From NCBI RefSeq assembly GCF_020405225.1, contig NZ_CP084472.1, forward strand, positions 3,720,001 to 3,784,000: DNA of 64,000 nt, written 5' to 3'. The notes below the pieces were generated by a model. It was not told the origin of the DNA. It searched no databases and saw nothing but the letters and a program-made list of their open reading frames with translations. Source of the DNA: Natrinema sp. DC36. Lineage in GTDB: Archaea; Halobacteriota; Halobacteria; Halobacteriales; Natrialbaceae. Each line of letters starts with the position of its first letter. Position 1 is the stretch's first letter. The position numbers and the translations under genes were made by a program. This document shows positions 7,508 through 15,030 of this stretch, piece by piece.

Positions 7508-8881
7508 TCAGTCCCCCTGTTCGCGCGCTTCGATAGCGGTGCGGTACGTCTGCACGGTCTCCCGGGCGGCCCGCTCCCAGTCGAACTCCGCGACGATTCG
7601 CTCTCGTCCCCGCTCGCCCAGTCGACGGCGGCGGTCGTCGTCCTCGAGCAGGTCGCGAACGGCGTCGGCCAGCGCGTCCGAATCGCCCGGTTCGACGAGG
7701 ACGCCGGCGTCGCCGACCACTTCGGGGAGCCCCCCGCCGGTGGTCGCGACGACCGGGACGCCACAGGCCAGCGCCTCGCCGGCCGGGAGGCCAAAGCCCT
7801 CGTAGATCGAGGGGACCACGGCGACGTCGACGCTCCCGTAGAGTTCGACCATCCGCTCGTAGCTGATCTCGCTGTGGGTTTCGATCGCGTCCGAGAGCCC
7901 CAGTTCCGAGACGAGGCGTTCGCAGTCGCCGCCCTCGTCGAACTCGCCGACGACGACGAGTTCGGCGTCGATCGTCTCGCGGACGGCCGCGAACGCCTCG
8001 AGCAAGTGCCGAGCCCCCTTCAGGGGAACGTCGGCGCTGACGGTCGTCATCACGCGCGGGCGATCGGGATCGGGAGCGCGGTCGACGGGTTCGAACAGCT
8101 CGGTGTCGATGCCGTTGTGGACGACGCGGATCGACTCGGGATCGGCGCCGAAGTCGGTGACGGTGCGGTGCTTGGCCGACTCGGAGACGGTCAGAACGTG
8201 GGGGAGCTCCTGAACGACCTCGCGTTGCATCCGGAGGAAGCTGTACCACCGGCGGATCAACAGCCGCTCGGTCCAGTCGTCCGCCGCCTCGAGGGCGGCG
8301 TCTCGGTCGACGGTGATCGGGTGGTGGACGGTCGCGACGACGGGGTGGCCCCGCTCGCGGAGCGTGTGGAGTCCGTGACAGAGCGACTGGTTGTCGTGGA
8401 CGACGTCGTATGCGGGCTGGTGTTCCTCGAAGTAGTCGACGACCTGTCGGCCGAAGACGTAGGGGTCCGGAAAGCCGCCGGTGAGCGCGCTCAGCCACTC
8501 GTAGAGCGCGAGCGGATCGCGGAGGTACGACGGCTCGAATTGGCCGAGCCGGTCGAGTTCGTCGACGACGTTCTCGCCGGGCAGTTTCACCAGCCCAACG
8601 TCGTCGTCGAGCTCCGGATAGGGCTTGCCCGAGAGCACGTCGACGGAGTGACCGAGATCGGTCAGCGCTCGGCTGAGGTACTTCACGTAGACTCCCTGTC
8701 CCCCGGAGTACGGGTTCGAACGGTAGCTCAACAGACAGATCTCGAGCGGTTCGTCGGTCTCGGCGGCCGACTCGAGCGACGGCTCGGAGTCGGTCGTCCC
8801 CGCGGCCGTCGCCCCCCCTGCCGATGCGGACGACGTGATAACGCTCCCCCGAAGAAGCCGTCTGAACGTGCCAATGACCAT
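7508..8881 (-). CDS. GT4-family glycosyltransferase
   Basis: 457 residues, GT-B fold. An unconserved, Ser/Ala-rich N-terminal tail of about 45 residues is followed by 'LLSYRSNPYSGGQGVYVKYLSRAL' (acceptor-side glycine loop), 'VVHDNQSLCHGL', 'VVATVHHPI', 'VHNGIDTELF' and the donor-binding EX7E motif 'EGFGLPAGEALACGVPVVAT' with Glu361 and Glu369. GT4 enzymes move a sugar from a nucleotide donor with retention. The true start may lie downstream, within the first 45 residues. First gene of the GT4 / methyltransferase / toroid operon, with a gap of one base to the next gene. Confidence 0.87.
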   Translation of the reverse strand: MVIGTFRRLLRGSVITSSASAGGATAAGTTDSEPSLESAAETDEPLEICLLSYRSNPYSGGQGVYVKYLSRALTDLGHSVDVLSGKPYPELDDDVGLVKLPGENVVDELDRLGQFEPSYLRDPLALYEWLSALTGGFPDPYVFGRQVVDYFEEHQPAYDVVHDNQSLCHGLHTLRERGHPVVATVHHPITVDRDAALEAADDWTERLLIRRWYSFLRMQREVVQELPHVLTVSESAKHRTVTDFGADPESIRVVHNGIDTELFEPVDRAPDPDRPRVMTTVSADVPLKGARHLLEAFAAVRETIDAELVVVGEFDEGGDCERLVSELGLSDAIETHSEISYERMVELYGSVDVAVVPSIYEGFGLPAGEALACGVPVVATTGGGLPEVVGDAGVLVEPGDSDALADAVRDLLEDDDRRRRLGERGRERIVAEFDWERAARETVQTYRTAIEAREQGD

Positions 8882-9082
8882 CGCAGTCTATCCTGCATGT
8901 ATGGGCACTCCCTCATAAACCTCCCGCTCGTGTACTGTTTCTTGACAGTGTTCAGTCCGGAGACGCGACTGCATCGAGGGGTGGTCACCGAGCGGTGACC
9001 GGTCGGCCGTGACCTCGAGCGATCGACACGTGGTCCGAACACCGACGGCGTAGAACCGATGTGATCGGGGTGGCTCGATCCC

Positions 9083-9643
9083 CTATCGAACGTCCCGGCG
9101 CATCGCGATCTCGAACCACGGGCAGAGGCGAAGCTGACGGTACCACTCCGGATTCGAGTGGAGTCGCTCGTAGGGAACCCACATCAGGCCGGCGACCTCC
9201 TCCTCGTTGGGGTCGAGGCTGCGATCGGACAGCGTCACCTGGAGGACGGCACAGACCTCGTGCTCGACGCCCGCGTTCTCGAAGTACCGTTTGTACTCGA
9301 AGCGGTCGGTCAGTCGCAGGTCGTCGTACTGGTCGGGCGAAATCCCCAGCTCCTCCTCGAGGCGTTGGCGGGTCGCTTCCTCCTGGCTCTGGCCCTCGAC
9401 GGGATGGGAGGCGACGGTGCCGTCCCAGTAGGTGCCCCAGAGGCGTTTGTCCGGCGCTCGCTGGGCGAGCAAGACGTTCCCCTCCCCGTCGAAGACGAGC
9501 GAGGTGAACGCTCGGTGTCGAATCCCGTCGCCGGTGTGGGCGTCGAGTCGGTTGACTAGCTCGAGTTCGGTGTCGTCGGCGTCGACGGCGATCACGTCCT
9601 GTCCCGCGTTCTCGTGTTGCAGGTCCTCATCCGGCGTGCTCAT
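9083..9643 (-). CDS. idi: Type 1 isopentenyl-diphosphate isomerase-like Nudix protein
   Basis: 186 residues from ATG at 9643. It matches Idi-1: 'LELVNRLDAHTGDGIRHRAFTSLVFD', 'LLAQRAPDKRLWGTYWDGTVASHP', a Nudix-like helix 'EEATRQRLEEELGI', and 'VEHEVCAVL' carrying the catalytic Glu pair (ENEVC in E. coli). The enzyme interconverts IPP and DMAPP for archaeal isoprenoid lipids. The residue aligned with E. coli Cys67 (NSVCGHP) is Ala here (GTVASHP). It follows the lipid-kinase gene on the same strand after 71 bp, so co-transcription is possible. Confidence 0.82.
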   Translation of the reverse strand: MSTPDEDLQHENAGQDVIAVDADDTELELVNRLDAHTGDGIRHRAFTSLVFDGEGNVLLAQRAPDKRLWGTYWDGTVASHPVEGQSQEEATRQRLEEELGISPDQYDDLRLTDRFEYKRYFENAGVEHEVCAVLQVTLSDRSLDPNEEEVAGLMWVPYERLHSNPEWYRQLRLCPWFEIAMRRDVR

Positions 9644-9714
9644 ACCCGCACAATTACGACGGTTCGTGAAACCAGTATCGTCTCGTCTCGGCCGTTTCGA
9701 ATCGAGACCGTCGG

Positions 9715-10674
9715 TCACCGATCCGTCCCCGTCTCGAGCGGCCACAACTCTCCCTCGTCCGGATCCGGCCGATACTCGTCCCCGACGGGAATCGTGAGCG
9801 CTTTCGGTTCGGTCTCCAGCTGCAGGCGCTCGGTCTCGAGCATCTCGCCGTCGAGACTGTACTCGACGGAGTCCCCGCGGCTATCGATCGCGAGCGACGG
9901 GGTTCGTCGCCGAACGATGTGGGTGCTATCGCGTCCGAACAGCTTCTGCATGGCCGCATCGCCGAGCAGATTCACGGCCGCGGCGTCTTCGACGATCGTC
10001 ACCTCGAGCAGGCCGTCCTCGACGTTCGCCTGTGCCGTTCGCGCGCCGGTGAACCGTCGACAGTTCCCGATGAGGACGAACATGGCCCGACCCTCCCAGG
10101 CCTGCGTTCGTTTCCCGTCCGGTCCCGGCGCCGTCTCCACCCGGAGCGGCAGCGAGTCGAACGAACCCATGGTCTCGAACGTGTTCTTCACGTACGCAAG
10201 CACGCCCAGTTCCGCCTTGCTCTCCGTCGTCGTCTCGCTGCTCGCTTCGGCGGTGATCCCGCCGACGCAGGAGTTGACGAAGACCCGATCGTTCGCTGTC
10301 GCGATGTCGATCGACCGCCGGCGGCCGTCTTCGATCACCGTAAACGCGTTCTCGAGCCCCTGAACGCCGATGTTCGCCGCGAAGTTGTTGCCCGTTCCTG
10401 CAGGGACGACGGCGACGGTCGTCGTCTCGAGGGCGTCCGCCGCTGCCACGCCGTTGACGACGGCGTTGAGCGTGCCATCGCCGCCGGCCGCGGCGACGAG
10501 GTCGGCGTCGGGCGCGGCGTCGCGAGCGAACCGCGTCGCGTCGCCGGCTTCCTCGGTTTTTCGAATCTCGAAACCGTGGTCGGTCGCGAGTTCGACGACG
10601 TCGTCGACGTGCTCCCCCGATCCGCTCACGGGGTTGCAGACGAGAACGCGATCGCTCGCCTCGTCGGATACCAT
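9715..10674 (-). CDS. Diacylglycerol-kinase-family lipid kinase (YegS-like)
   Basis: 319 residues from ATG at 10674; two earlier in-frame Met codons exist but the fold starts right after this one. The catalytic domain has 'VLVCNPVSGSG', the nucleotide loop 'AAGGDGTLNAVVNG' (GGDGT at 64-68) and 'VAVVPAGTGNNFA'. The C-terminal beta-rich domain includes 'FVNSCVGGITAEASSETT' and ends with 'VEYSLDGEMLETERLQLE', all typical of YegS/DagK enzymes that phosphorylate lipid hydroxyls at the membrane. In haloarchaea the substrate would be an archaeol-type or sphingoid-like alcohol (inference). It diverges from the PHP gene with 54 bp between starts. Confidence 0.85.
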   Translation of the reverse strand: MVSDEASDRVLVCNPVSGSGEHVDDVVELATDHGFEIRKTEEAGDATRFARDAAPDADLVAAAGGDGTLNAVVNGVAAADALETTTVAVVPAGTGNNFAANIGVQGLENAFTVIEDGRRRSIDIATANDRVFVNSCVGGITAEASSETTTESKAELGVLAYVKNTFETMGSFDSLPLRVETAPGPDGKRTQAWEGRAMFVLIGNCRRFTGARTAQANVEDGLLEVTIVEDAAAVNLLGDAAMQKLFGRDSTHIVRRRTPSLAIDSRGDSVEYSLDGEMLETERLQLETEPKALTIPVGDEYRPDPDEGELWPLETGTDR

Positions 10675-10728
10675 ACTGTAGTGCATGCCGGCCGCACGCA
10701 AAAGGGTCTACCCGGCGTTTGCCCGAGT

Positions 10729-11436
10729 ATGTACTCGGTCGACCTCCACGCGCATACGCGATTTTTCCACGGCCGGCGATCGCTCGGCGACCGATTCGAT
10801 CCGCTCGGCGTCCGCCTGCTCGCCGAGATGGCCGAGCGCCGCGGCCTCGACGGCGTCGCGACGACGAATCACGATTACTACACGGCGTTCGATCCGTCCC
10901 CTGACGTCGAGACGCTGCCGGGGATCGAGATCACAACGGACCGCGGCCACGTCCTCGTCGTCGGCCCCGACCCGCCCGCGGCGACGAAACCCGGCGCGCT
11001 CTCCCCCGAGGAGGCGGTCGGGCTGGCCCACGACCGGGACTGCGCCGCGATCGTGGCCCACCCCTTCCGGAACAGCACCGTGCGGGAACTCGACGATATC
11101 CCCTTCGACGCGATCGAAGTGAACGGCAAACACCCGCGCTCGAGGCCGCTCGTCGAGCAGTTAGCGGGCGACCGCGACCTGCCGCTGGTCGGCGGGAGCG
11201 ACGCCCACTACCCATTCGAGGTGGGCCGGGCGTACACGGTCGTCGAGGCCGATCGGCTCACGCCCGCGTCGATCGTCGACGCGATTCGTGACGGCCGCGT
11301 GAGCGCGCGCGTCTCGAGGTCCGGGTTCGACCGCCTACTGCGCAAGGGGTATCGGGCGATCCACAACCGCAAACAGGTGATCGACGCGATCGAGCGGCCG
11401 ACGCCGGGCGTCGGGACGCCACCGGGAGAGGAGTGA
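10729..11436 (+). CDS. PHP-domain phosphoesterase
   Basis: 235 residues from ATG at 10729. Metal-binding PHP motifs are in order: 'DLHAHTRF' (His7, His9), 'TTNHDYY', 'GIEITTDRGHVL', 'VAHPFRN' and 'GGSDAHYPFEVG'. The PHP fold binds up to three metals and hydrolyses phosphoesters; stand-alone archaeal members are often called RNase P subunit p30-like or histidinol-phosphatase-like, without firm function. The C-terminal 40 residues are basic and may contact nucleic acid. Gene start is close behind a TATA-poor 54-bp spacer shared with the lipid kinase. Confidence 0.82.
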   Translation: MYSVDLHAHTRFFHGRRSLGDRFDPLGVRLLAEMAERRGLDGVATTNHDYYTAFDPSPDVETLPGIEITTDRGHVLVVGPDPPAATKPGALSPEEAVGLAHDRDCAAIVAHPFRNSTVRELDDIPFDAIEVNGKHPRSRPLVEQLAGDRDLPLVGGSDAHYPFEVGRAYTVVEADRLTPASIVDAIRDGRVSARVSRSGFDRLLRKGYRAIHNRKQVIDAIERPTPGVGTPPGEE

Positions 11437-11470
11437 TCTGCTTCGAGCCCCGCCGTGACGAGGACAGGAC

Positions 11471-11715
11471 TGCGGTGGCGCGCGCTGTCGATCGGCCGAA
11501 CGATAGTGAGGCCTGCCGACGACATTGTGCGAGGGACGAGCGAACGAACGGAGTGAGTGAGCGTTAGCGCGGGACCGACGGTCCCGCGAACCATCCGAAC
11601 GGGCAGAGCGCGGCGCGACGCGCCGCGACCGTCGAGGCGGTTTCACCGCCTCGCAGCGTCCGTGAGGAGAAATCGGCTGGGGAGGGCGTGGCGATCCCTA
11701 GTTGCCACGATAGCA
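11471..11715 (+). repeat. Dispersed GC-rich hairpin repeat, copy A (long form)
   Basis: Begins with GGTGGCGCGCGCTGT, contains a GCGAGGGA(C/T)GAG block, and ends with CGGCTGGGGAGGGCGTGGCGAT...TGCCACGATAGCA. The same blocks occur in the same order at 46242-46370 and, more diverged, at 43158-43285. This copy is longer because of extra hairpins such as CGCGGGACC/GGTCCCGCG in the middle. The GTGGC/GCCAC end pair forms a terminal stem. No coding frame was recognised. It fills the space between the PHP gene and the convergent Lrp gene. Confidence 0.75.
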
Positions 11716-11851
11716 GAGCGCTCATTGCTGGCATCGCTACCTCTCGAGTGCCATCACGAAGGACTCGCTAGAATTTCTCCTCGAGATAAATACGCATCGG
11801 TAGCCTGCCATTCTACCGAACGGTTCTTTGCGCCGTTACATTGACCGCGTT

Positions 11852-12265
11852 CTAGCCGAGTTCCTCGTCCAGAATTAGCCGCGTCTTCGTGCTCACGACC
11901 TCCTCCTGATCGCGGGCCTTGGTAATGAGATCATTCACTCCGCGCGTGTCCGCGGCGTCGACCACGAGGACGACGTCCTGTTCGCCCGAGACCATCCAGA
12001 CGAAGTCGACCTCGTCCCACTCGGCCATCCGCTCGGAGACGCCCTTGGTGTCGACGTCGACCGCGACGCTGATCTCGAGCATCGCCTGGACGTTGCCGGT
12101 TCGGGTCGAAATCGTGAAGCGTTCGATGACGTCGTCGTCCATCATCCGCTCGACGCGATTGCGGACGGTCCCCTCGCTCGTCCCGACCTCGTCGGCGATC
12201 TCGGTGTACGGCGTCCGGGAGTCTCGCCGGAGAATATCGAGGATCTGTCGGTCCAGGTCGTCCAT
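11852..12265 (-). CDS. Lrp/AsnC-family transcriptional regulator
   Basis: 137 residues. The N-terminal helix-turn-helix 'MDDLDRQILDILRRDSRTPYTEIADEVGTSEGTVRNRVERM' (residues 1-43) is followed by the RAM/AsnC ligand-sensing domain from about 62, with 'EVDFVWMVSGEQDVVLVVDAADTRGVNDLI'. Such proteins form dimers or octamers and sense amino acids or related metabolites. It is divergent from carA with 102 bp between starts, and two copies of TACG-N5-CGTA in that gap make self- and carA-regulation a good inference. Confidence 0.9.
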   Translation of the reverse strand: MDDLDRQILDILRRDSRTPYTEIADEVGTSEGTVRNRVERMMDDDVIERFTISTRTGNVQAMLEISVAVDVDTKGVSERMAEWDEVDFVWMVSGEQDVVLVVDAADTRGVNDLITKARDQEEVVSTKTRLILDEELG

Positions 12266-12302
12266 GGAGATGCGTACCTACGTGTGGCCCGCACTTACCG
12301 AT

Positions 12303-12367
12303 TACGAAAATCGTAACTGAGCTTCGAAGACAACACTTATGATGGTCCATCCGATACGTAGATCGTA
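12303..12367. promoter_or_regulatory. Paired TACG-N5-CGTA sites in the Lrp-carA gap
   Basis: TACG-AAAAT-CGTA at 12303-12315 (inside a 15-bp palindrome, 12302-12316) and TACG-TAGAT-CGTA at 12355-12367, ending directly before the carA ATG at 12368. Both have the same 13-bp symmetric layout and their centres are 52 bp apart, about five DNA turns. An inverted-order CGTA-CC-TACG lies at 12273-12282 next to the lrp start. Binding by the adjacent Lrp protein is inferred. Confidence 0.6.
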
Positions 12368-13447
12368 ATGACGGAAGCCTACGTCGCACTGGAAGGCGGC
12401 CACGTACTCGAGGGTCGTGGTCGTGCGTCAGGAACGGCTCGCGGCGAAATCGTATTTACCACAGCGTACACGGGTTACGAGGAGAGTCTGACCGACCCCT
12501 CCTACGAGGAGCAGATCCTCACGTTTTCCTACCCGCTGATCGGCAACTACGGCGTCCGAGAGGAGCGCTTCGAGTCCGACCGCGTCCACCCGCGCGCCGC
12601 GCTCGCAAAAGAGTTCACCGAGGACGTCGTCGAGTGGCTCGCGAGCGAGGGTGTCCCCGCGATCGATCACCTCGACACCCGAGAGGTCGTCACCGACATC
12701 CGTGACGGCGGTGCGATGAAGTGCGGCATCGCCGTCGGCGAGGACGTTACCGAGGAGGACGCCCTCGAACAGCTCGAGCAGTGCAAGGCCATGAGCGACC
12801 ACACAGACATCGGCGCACAGGTCAGCGTCGACGAGCCGGTCGTCCACGGAGAAGACAACGACGGCGAGACGGTCGCCCTGATCGACTGCGGCGCGAAGGG
12901 CTCGATCATCAGCTCGCTACTCGAGCGCAACGCAACCGTCCACGTGTTCCCCTACGATGCGGACGTCGCCGACGTCGAGGCCGTCGACCCCGACCTGCTC
13001 TTTATCTCGAACGGCCCCGGCGACCCGGTCAACTTCGGCCAGGCGATCTCTCTCGTCGAGGCGTTCGTCGAGGACACGCCCGTCGCCGGCATCTGTCTCG
13101 GTCAGCAGATCGTCGCCGAGGCGCTCGGCGGTTCCACCGAGAAGATGACTTTCGGCCACCGTGGCGTCAACCAGCCCGTCCTCGACCTCGAGTCCGGGCA
13201 GGTCGTCATGACCACGCAGAACCACGGCTACACCGTCGCCGAACCCGGCGAGCACCTCGAGGTCACGCAGATCAACGTCAACGACGACACGCCCGAGGGG
13301 ATCGACGGCATCGAGTACGACGTGCTCACCCGTCAGTACCACCCCGAAGCGAACCCCGGCCCCGAAGACACCCTCGACTTCTTCGACGACGTGCTCGCCA
13401 TGGCTTCCGGGCGAGCGGAGACGCAAGCGGTTCCGGCCGACGACTGA
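12368..13447 (+). CDS. carA: Carbamoyl-phosphate synthase small (glutaminase) subunit
   Basis: 359 residues. The N-terminal CarA domain (1-150) has 'EIVFTTAYTGYEESLTDPSYEEQILTFSYPLIGNYG' and 'DTREVVTDIRDGGAMKCGI'. The class I glutamine amidotransferase domain has 'NGPGDP', the nucleophile loop 'GICLGQQIVAEALGG' (Cys243) and 'YHPEANPGPEDT' with the His/Glu of the triad. It releases ammonia from glutamine for the large subunit in pyrimidine and arginine synthesis. carB is not in this window. Length is normal, and the start at 12368 is fixed by the preceding operator-like site. Confidence 0.95.
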   Translation: MTEAYVALEGGHVLEGRGRASGTARGEIVFTTAYTGYEESLTDPSYEEQILTFSYPLIGNYGVREERFESDRVHPRAALAKEFTEDVVEWLASEGVPAIDHLDTREVVTDIRDGGAMKCGIAVGEDVTEEDALEQLEQCKAMSDHTDIGAQVSVDEPVVHGEDNDGETVALIDCGAKGSIISSLLERNATVHVFPYDADVADVEAVDPDLLFISNGPGDPVNFGQAISLVEAFVEDTPVAGICLGQQIVAEALGGSTEKMTFGHRGVNQPVLDLESGQVVMTTQNHGYTVAEPGEHLEVTQINVNDDTPEGIDGIEYDVLTRQYHPEANPGPEDTLDFFDDVLAMASGRAETQAVPADD

Positions 13448-14049
13448 CTCCTCTCTCGATCAGTTATTTGCGGTCGCTTCACACCGATGAGCTACCGCTC
13501 TTTAGCCGTGCCGCCCGTTCAACTATCGAATTTCAGACCATAATCGATACCTATCAGTAACCTGTATTATACTATCGGTTTCCCCGGTAGAATTCTTTAC
13601 GAGAGTATACGGCGATAAGACTCCTCATAATCGCACATTTGGAATGCACTACAATAGCAACGGATTTGCCGGAACTCAAACACAAAACCGGCGTTACAAC
13701 GGTTGATGGGGTCTTGAAGGAGAGAATGCTTCGTCACTACCGAAATATATTCTACACACTATGTGAACGGAGGAATGCTATAAAAAAGTTCTGTCACTTT
13801 CGGATGCATAATCGCTCGAGGTCGATAATCGATTCATACTCTCTCGACAGATGGCTCGCCTCACGACTGTCCGATTGTACTGGAGGGCCCGTTTCGGCTG
13901 GCCACTCCCTCTCGTTGCGCAGAGGAGAACGGAGCCGAGTGCCATTACAAGTGTATGGTTGTAAGAGGAAACGTGCAGACGACGAGTTGCGGGCTGACTG
14001 CCGAACTACTTTCGCGAACAGGGGGCACGTTCGACCCTGCCGAACGGTA
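13448..14049. other. 602-bp spacer, AT-rich in its first half
   Basis: Lies between carA and the end of the IclR gene. The first 400 bp are AT-rich with several stops in every frame; the second part has no frame that resembles a known protein. Nothing functional was recognised apart from possible carA termination signals. It may be the scar of an older insertion at the left edge of the catabolic island. Confidence 0.5.
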
Positions 14050-14814
14050 TTAGCTGTAAGTCGTTCGAATCGCGATCACGCGGGCGCTCCGCTGGACCTG
14101 TTCAGAGAGATCGCCATCGGACTGTCGGTCTTCGAGCCGCGTCGTCGGGACGGAGACGCTGATCGCACCGAGCACTTCGTCCTGGTCGGTAACGATGGGG
14201 GCACCGACCGCTCGCATTCCGATGATCCGTTCCTCTCGGTTCAGGGCGTACCCCTGTTCGCGGATATCCGCGAGCTCTGCTCGGAACGCTTCCGGATCAG
14301 TGATCGTATATTCGGTGTTCTCCGTGAGTCCGACGTCCTCGAGATACGCCTCGAGGTCGTCCTCGGGAAGGGAGGCAAGATACGATTTGCCGACCGCGGT
14401 GCAGTGGAGGTCGACGGAACTCCCGATGTGTGAATCGGTTTGAACGGCTCGTTCACCGGCGGTCTGATAGATGTAGACGCCCCGGTGACCCTCTGCGACC
14501 ATGATCTGGCACCGCTCGCCGGTGATGTTGGCGAGCTGGTCGGCTTCCGCCTTCGCCGCCTCGTAGAGGTTGTATCGCGACCGCGCGTTGTGACCGAACT
14601 CGAGAAAGCGCAGGCCGACGCGGTACTCGCCGTCGACGGTGACGACGTAGCCGAGCGATTCCAACGTCGACAGGTGGCCGTGTGCGGTACTCTTCGAAAC
14701 CGACAGCGCGTTGGCGATGTCGGTGACCCCTGCGCCGTCGTTGTGCTGCATGTAATCGAGGATTTCGAACGCCGTTTCGACCGACTGAATCCGCCTCGAG
14801 TCGTTTGCCGTCAT
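14050..14814 (-). CDS. IclR-family transcriptional regulator
   Basis: 254 residues. Residues 8-70 form the IclR helix-turn-helix: 'RRIQSVETAFEILDYMQ' and 'GVTDIANALSVSKSTAHGHLSTLESLGYVV'. The ligand-binding GAF-like domain follows with 'TGERCQIMVAEGHRGVYIY', 'HCTAVGKSYLASLPEDDLEAYL' and 'VGAPIVTDQDEVLGAISVSVP'. IclR proteins usually repress or activate adjacent catabolic genes in response to the substrate or an intermediate. It faces the FAD-dehydrogenase gene divergently, and a GTTCTT-N5-AAGAAC palindrome lies 30 bp before its start. It is very likely the local regulator of the island to its right. Confidence 0.92.
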   Translation of the reverse strand: MTANDSRRIQSVETAFEILDYMQHNDGAGVTDIANALSVSKSTAHGHLSTLESLGYVVTVDGEYRVGLRFLEFGHNARSRYNLYEAAKAEADQLANITGERCQIMVAEGHRGVYIYQTAGERAVQTDSHIGSSVDLHCTAVGKSYLASLPEDDLEAYLEDVGLTENTEYTITDPEAFRAELADIREQGYALNREERIIGMRAVGAPIVTDQDEVLGAISVSVPTTRLEDRQSDGDLSEQVQRSARVIAIRTTYS

Positions 14815-14843
14815 TAGGTGAGTACTCGTGATCGTCCACCAAA

Positions 14844-14860
14844 GTTCTTTCTAGAAGAAC
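14844..14860. promoter_or_regulatory. Candidate IclR operator palindrome
   Basis: GTTCTT-TCTAG-AAGAAC, perfect 6-bp arms around a 5-bp centre, in the divergent gap between iclR and the FAD-dehydrogenase gene. Location and symmetry fit an IclR dimer site; binding is inferred. Confidence 0.5.
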
Positions 14861-15030
14861 GCGAGTTCGGCTCGAGCGAACGAACGTCGGCACTTGATAC
14901 GTGAGTTGTTACCATGCCTGACCGATCCGCCTCGAGATTTTGTAGTGACGAATCGAAGCCGCCCGTCGATCGAACGGTCGCATTCGCCGTGGAGATAGGT
15001 TTACGTACGGGTAGGACGGATGCACACGGT

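Noticed and set aside
9919-10728. Long plus-strand frame upstream of the PHP start
   Set aside because: It is the antisense shadow of the lipid kinase gene; PHP similarity begins only at 10729.
13639-14433. 264-codon plus-strand frame next to carA
   Set aside because: The second half is antisense to iclR and the first half is AT-rich with no recognisable domain.
14914-15030. N-terminal extension of the FAD dehydrogenase from ATG at 14914
   Set aside because: The extra 39 residues have no family similarity, and the ATG at 15031 fits the usual N-terminus.
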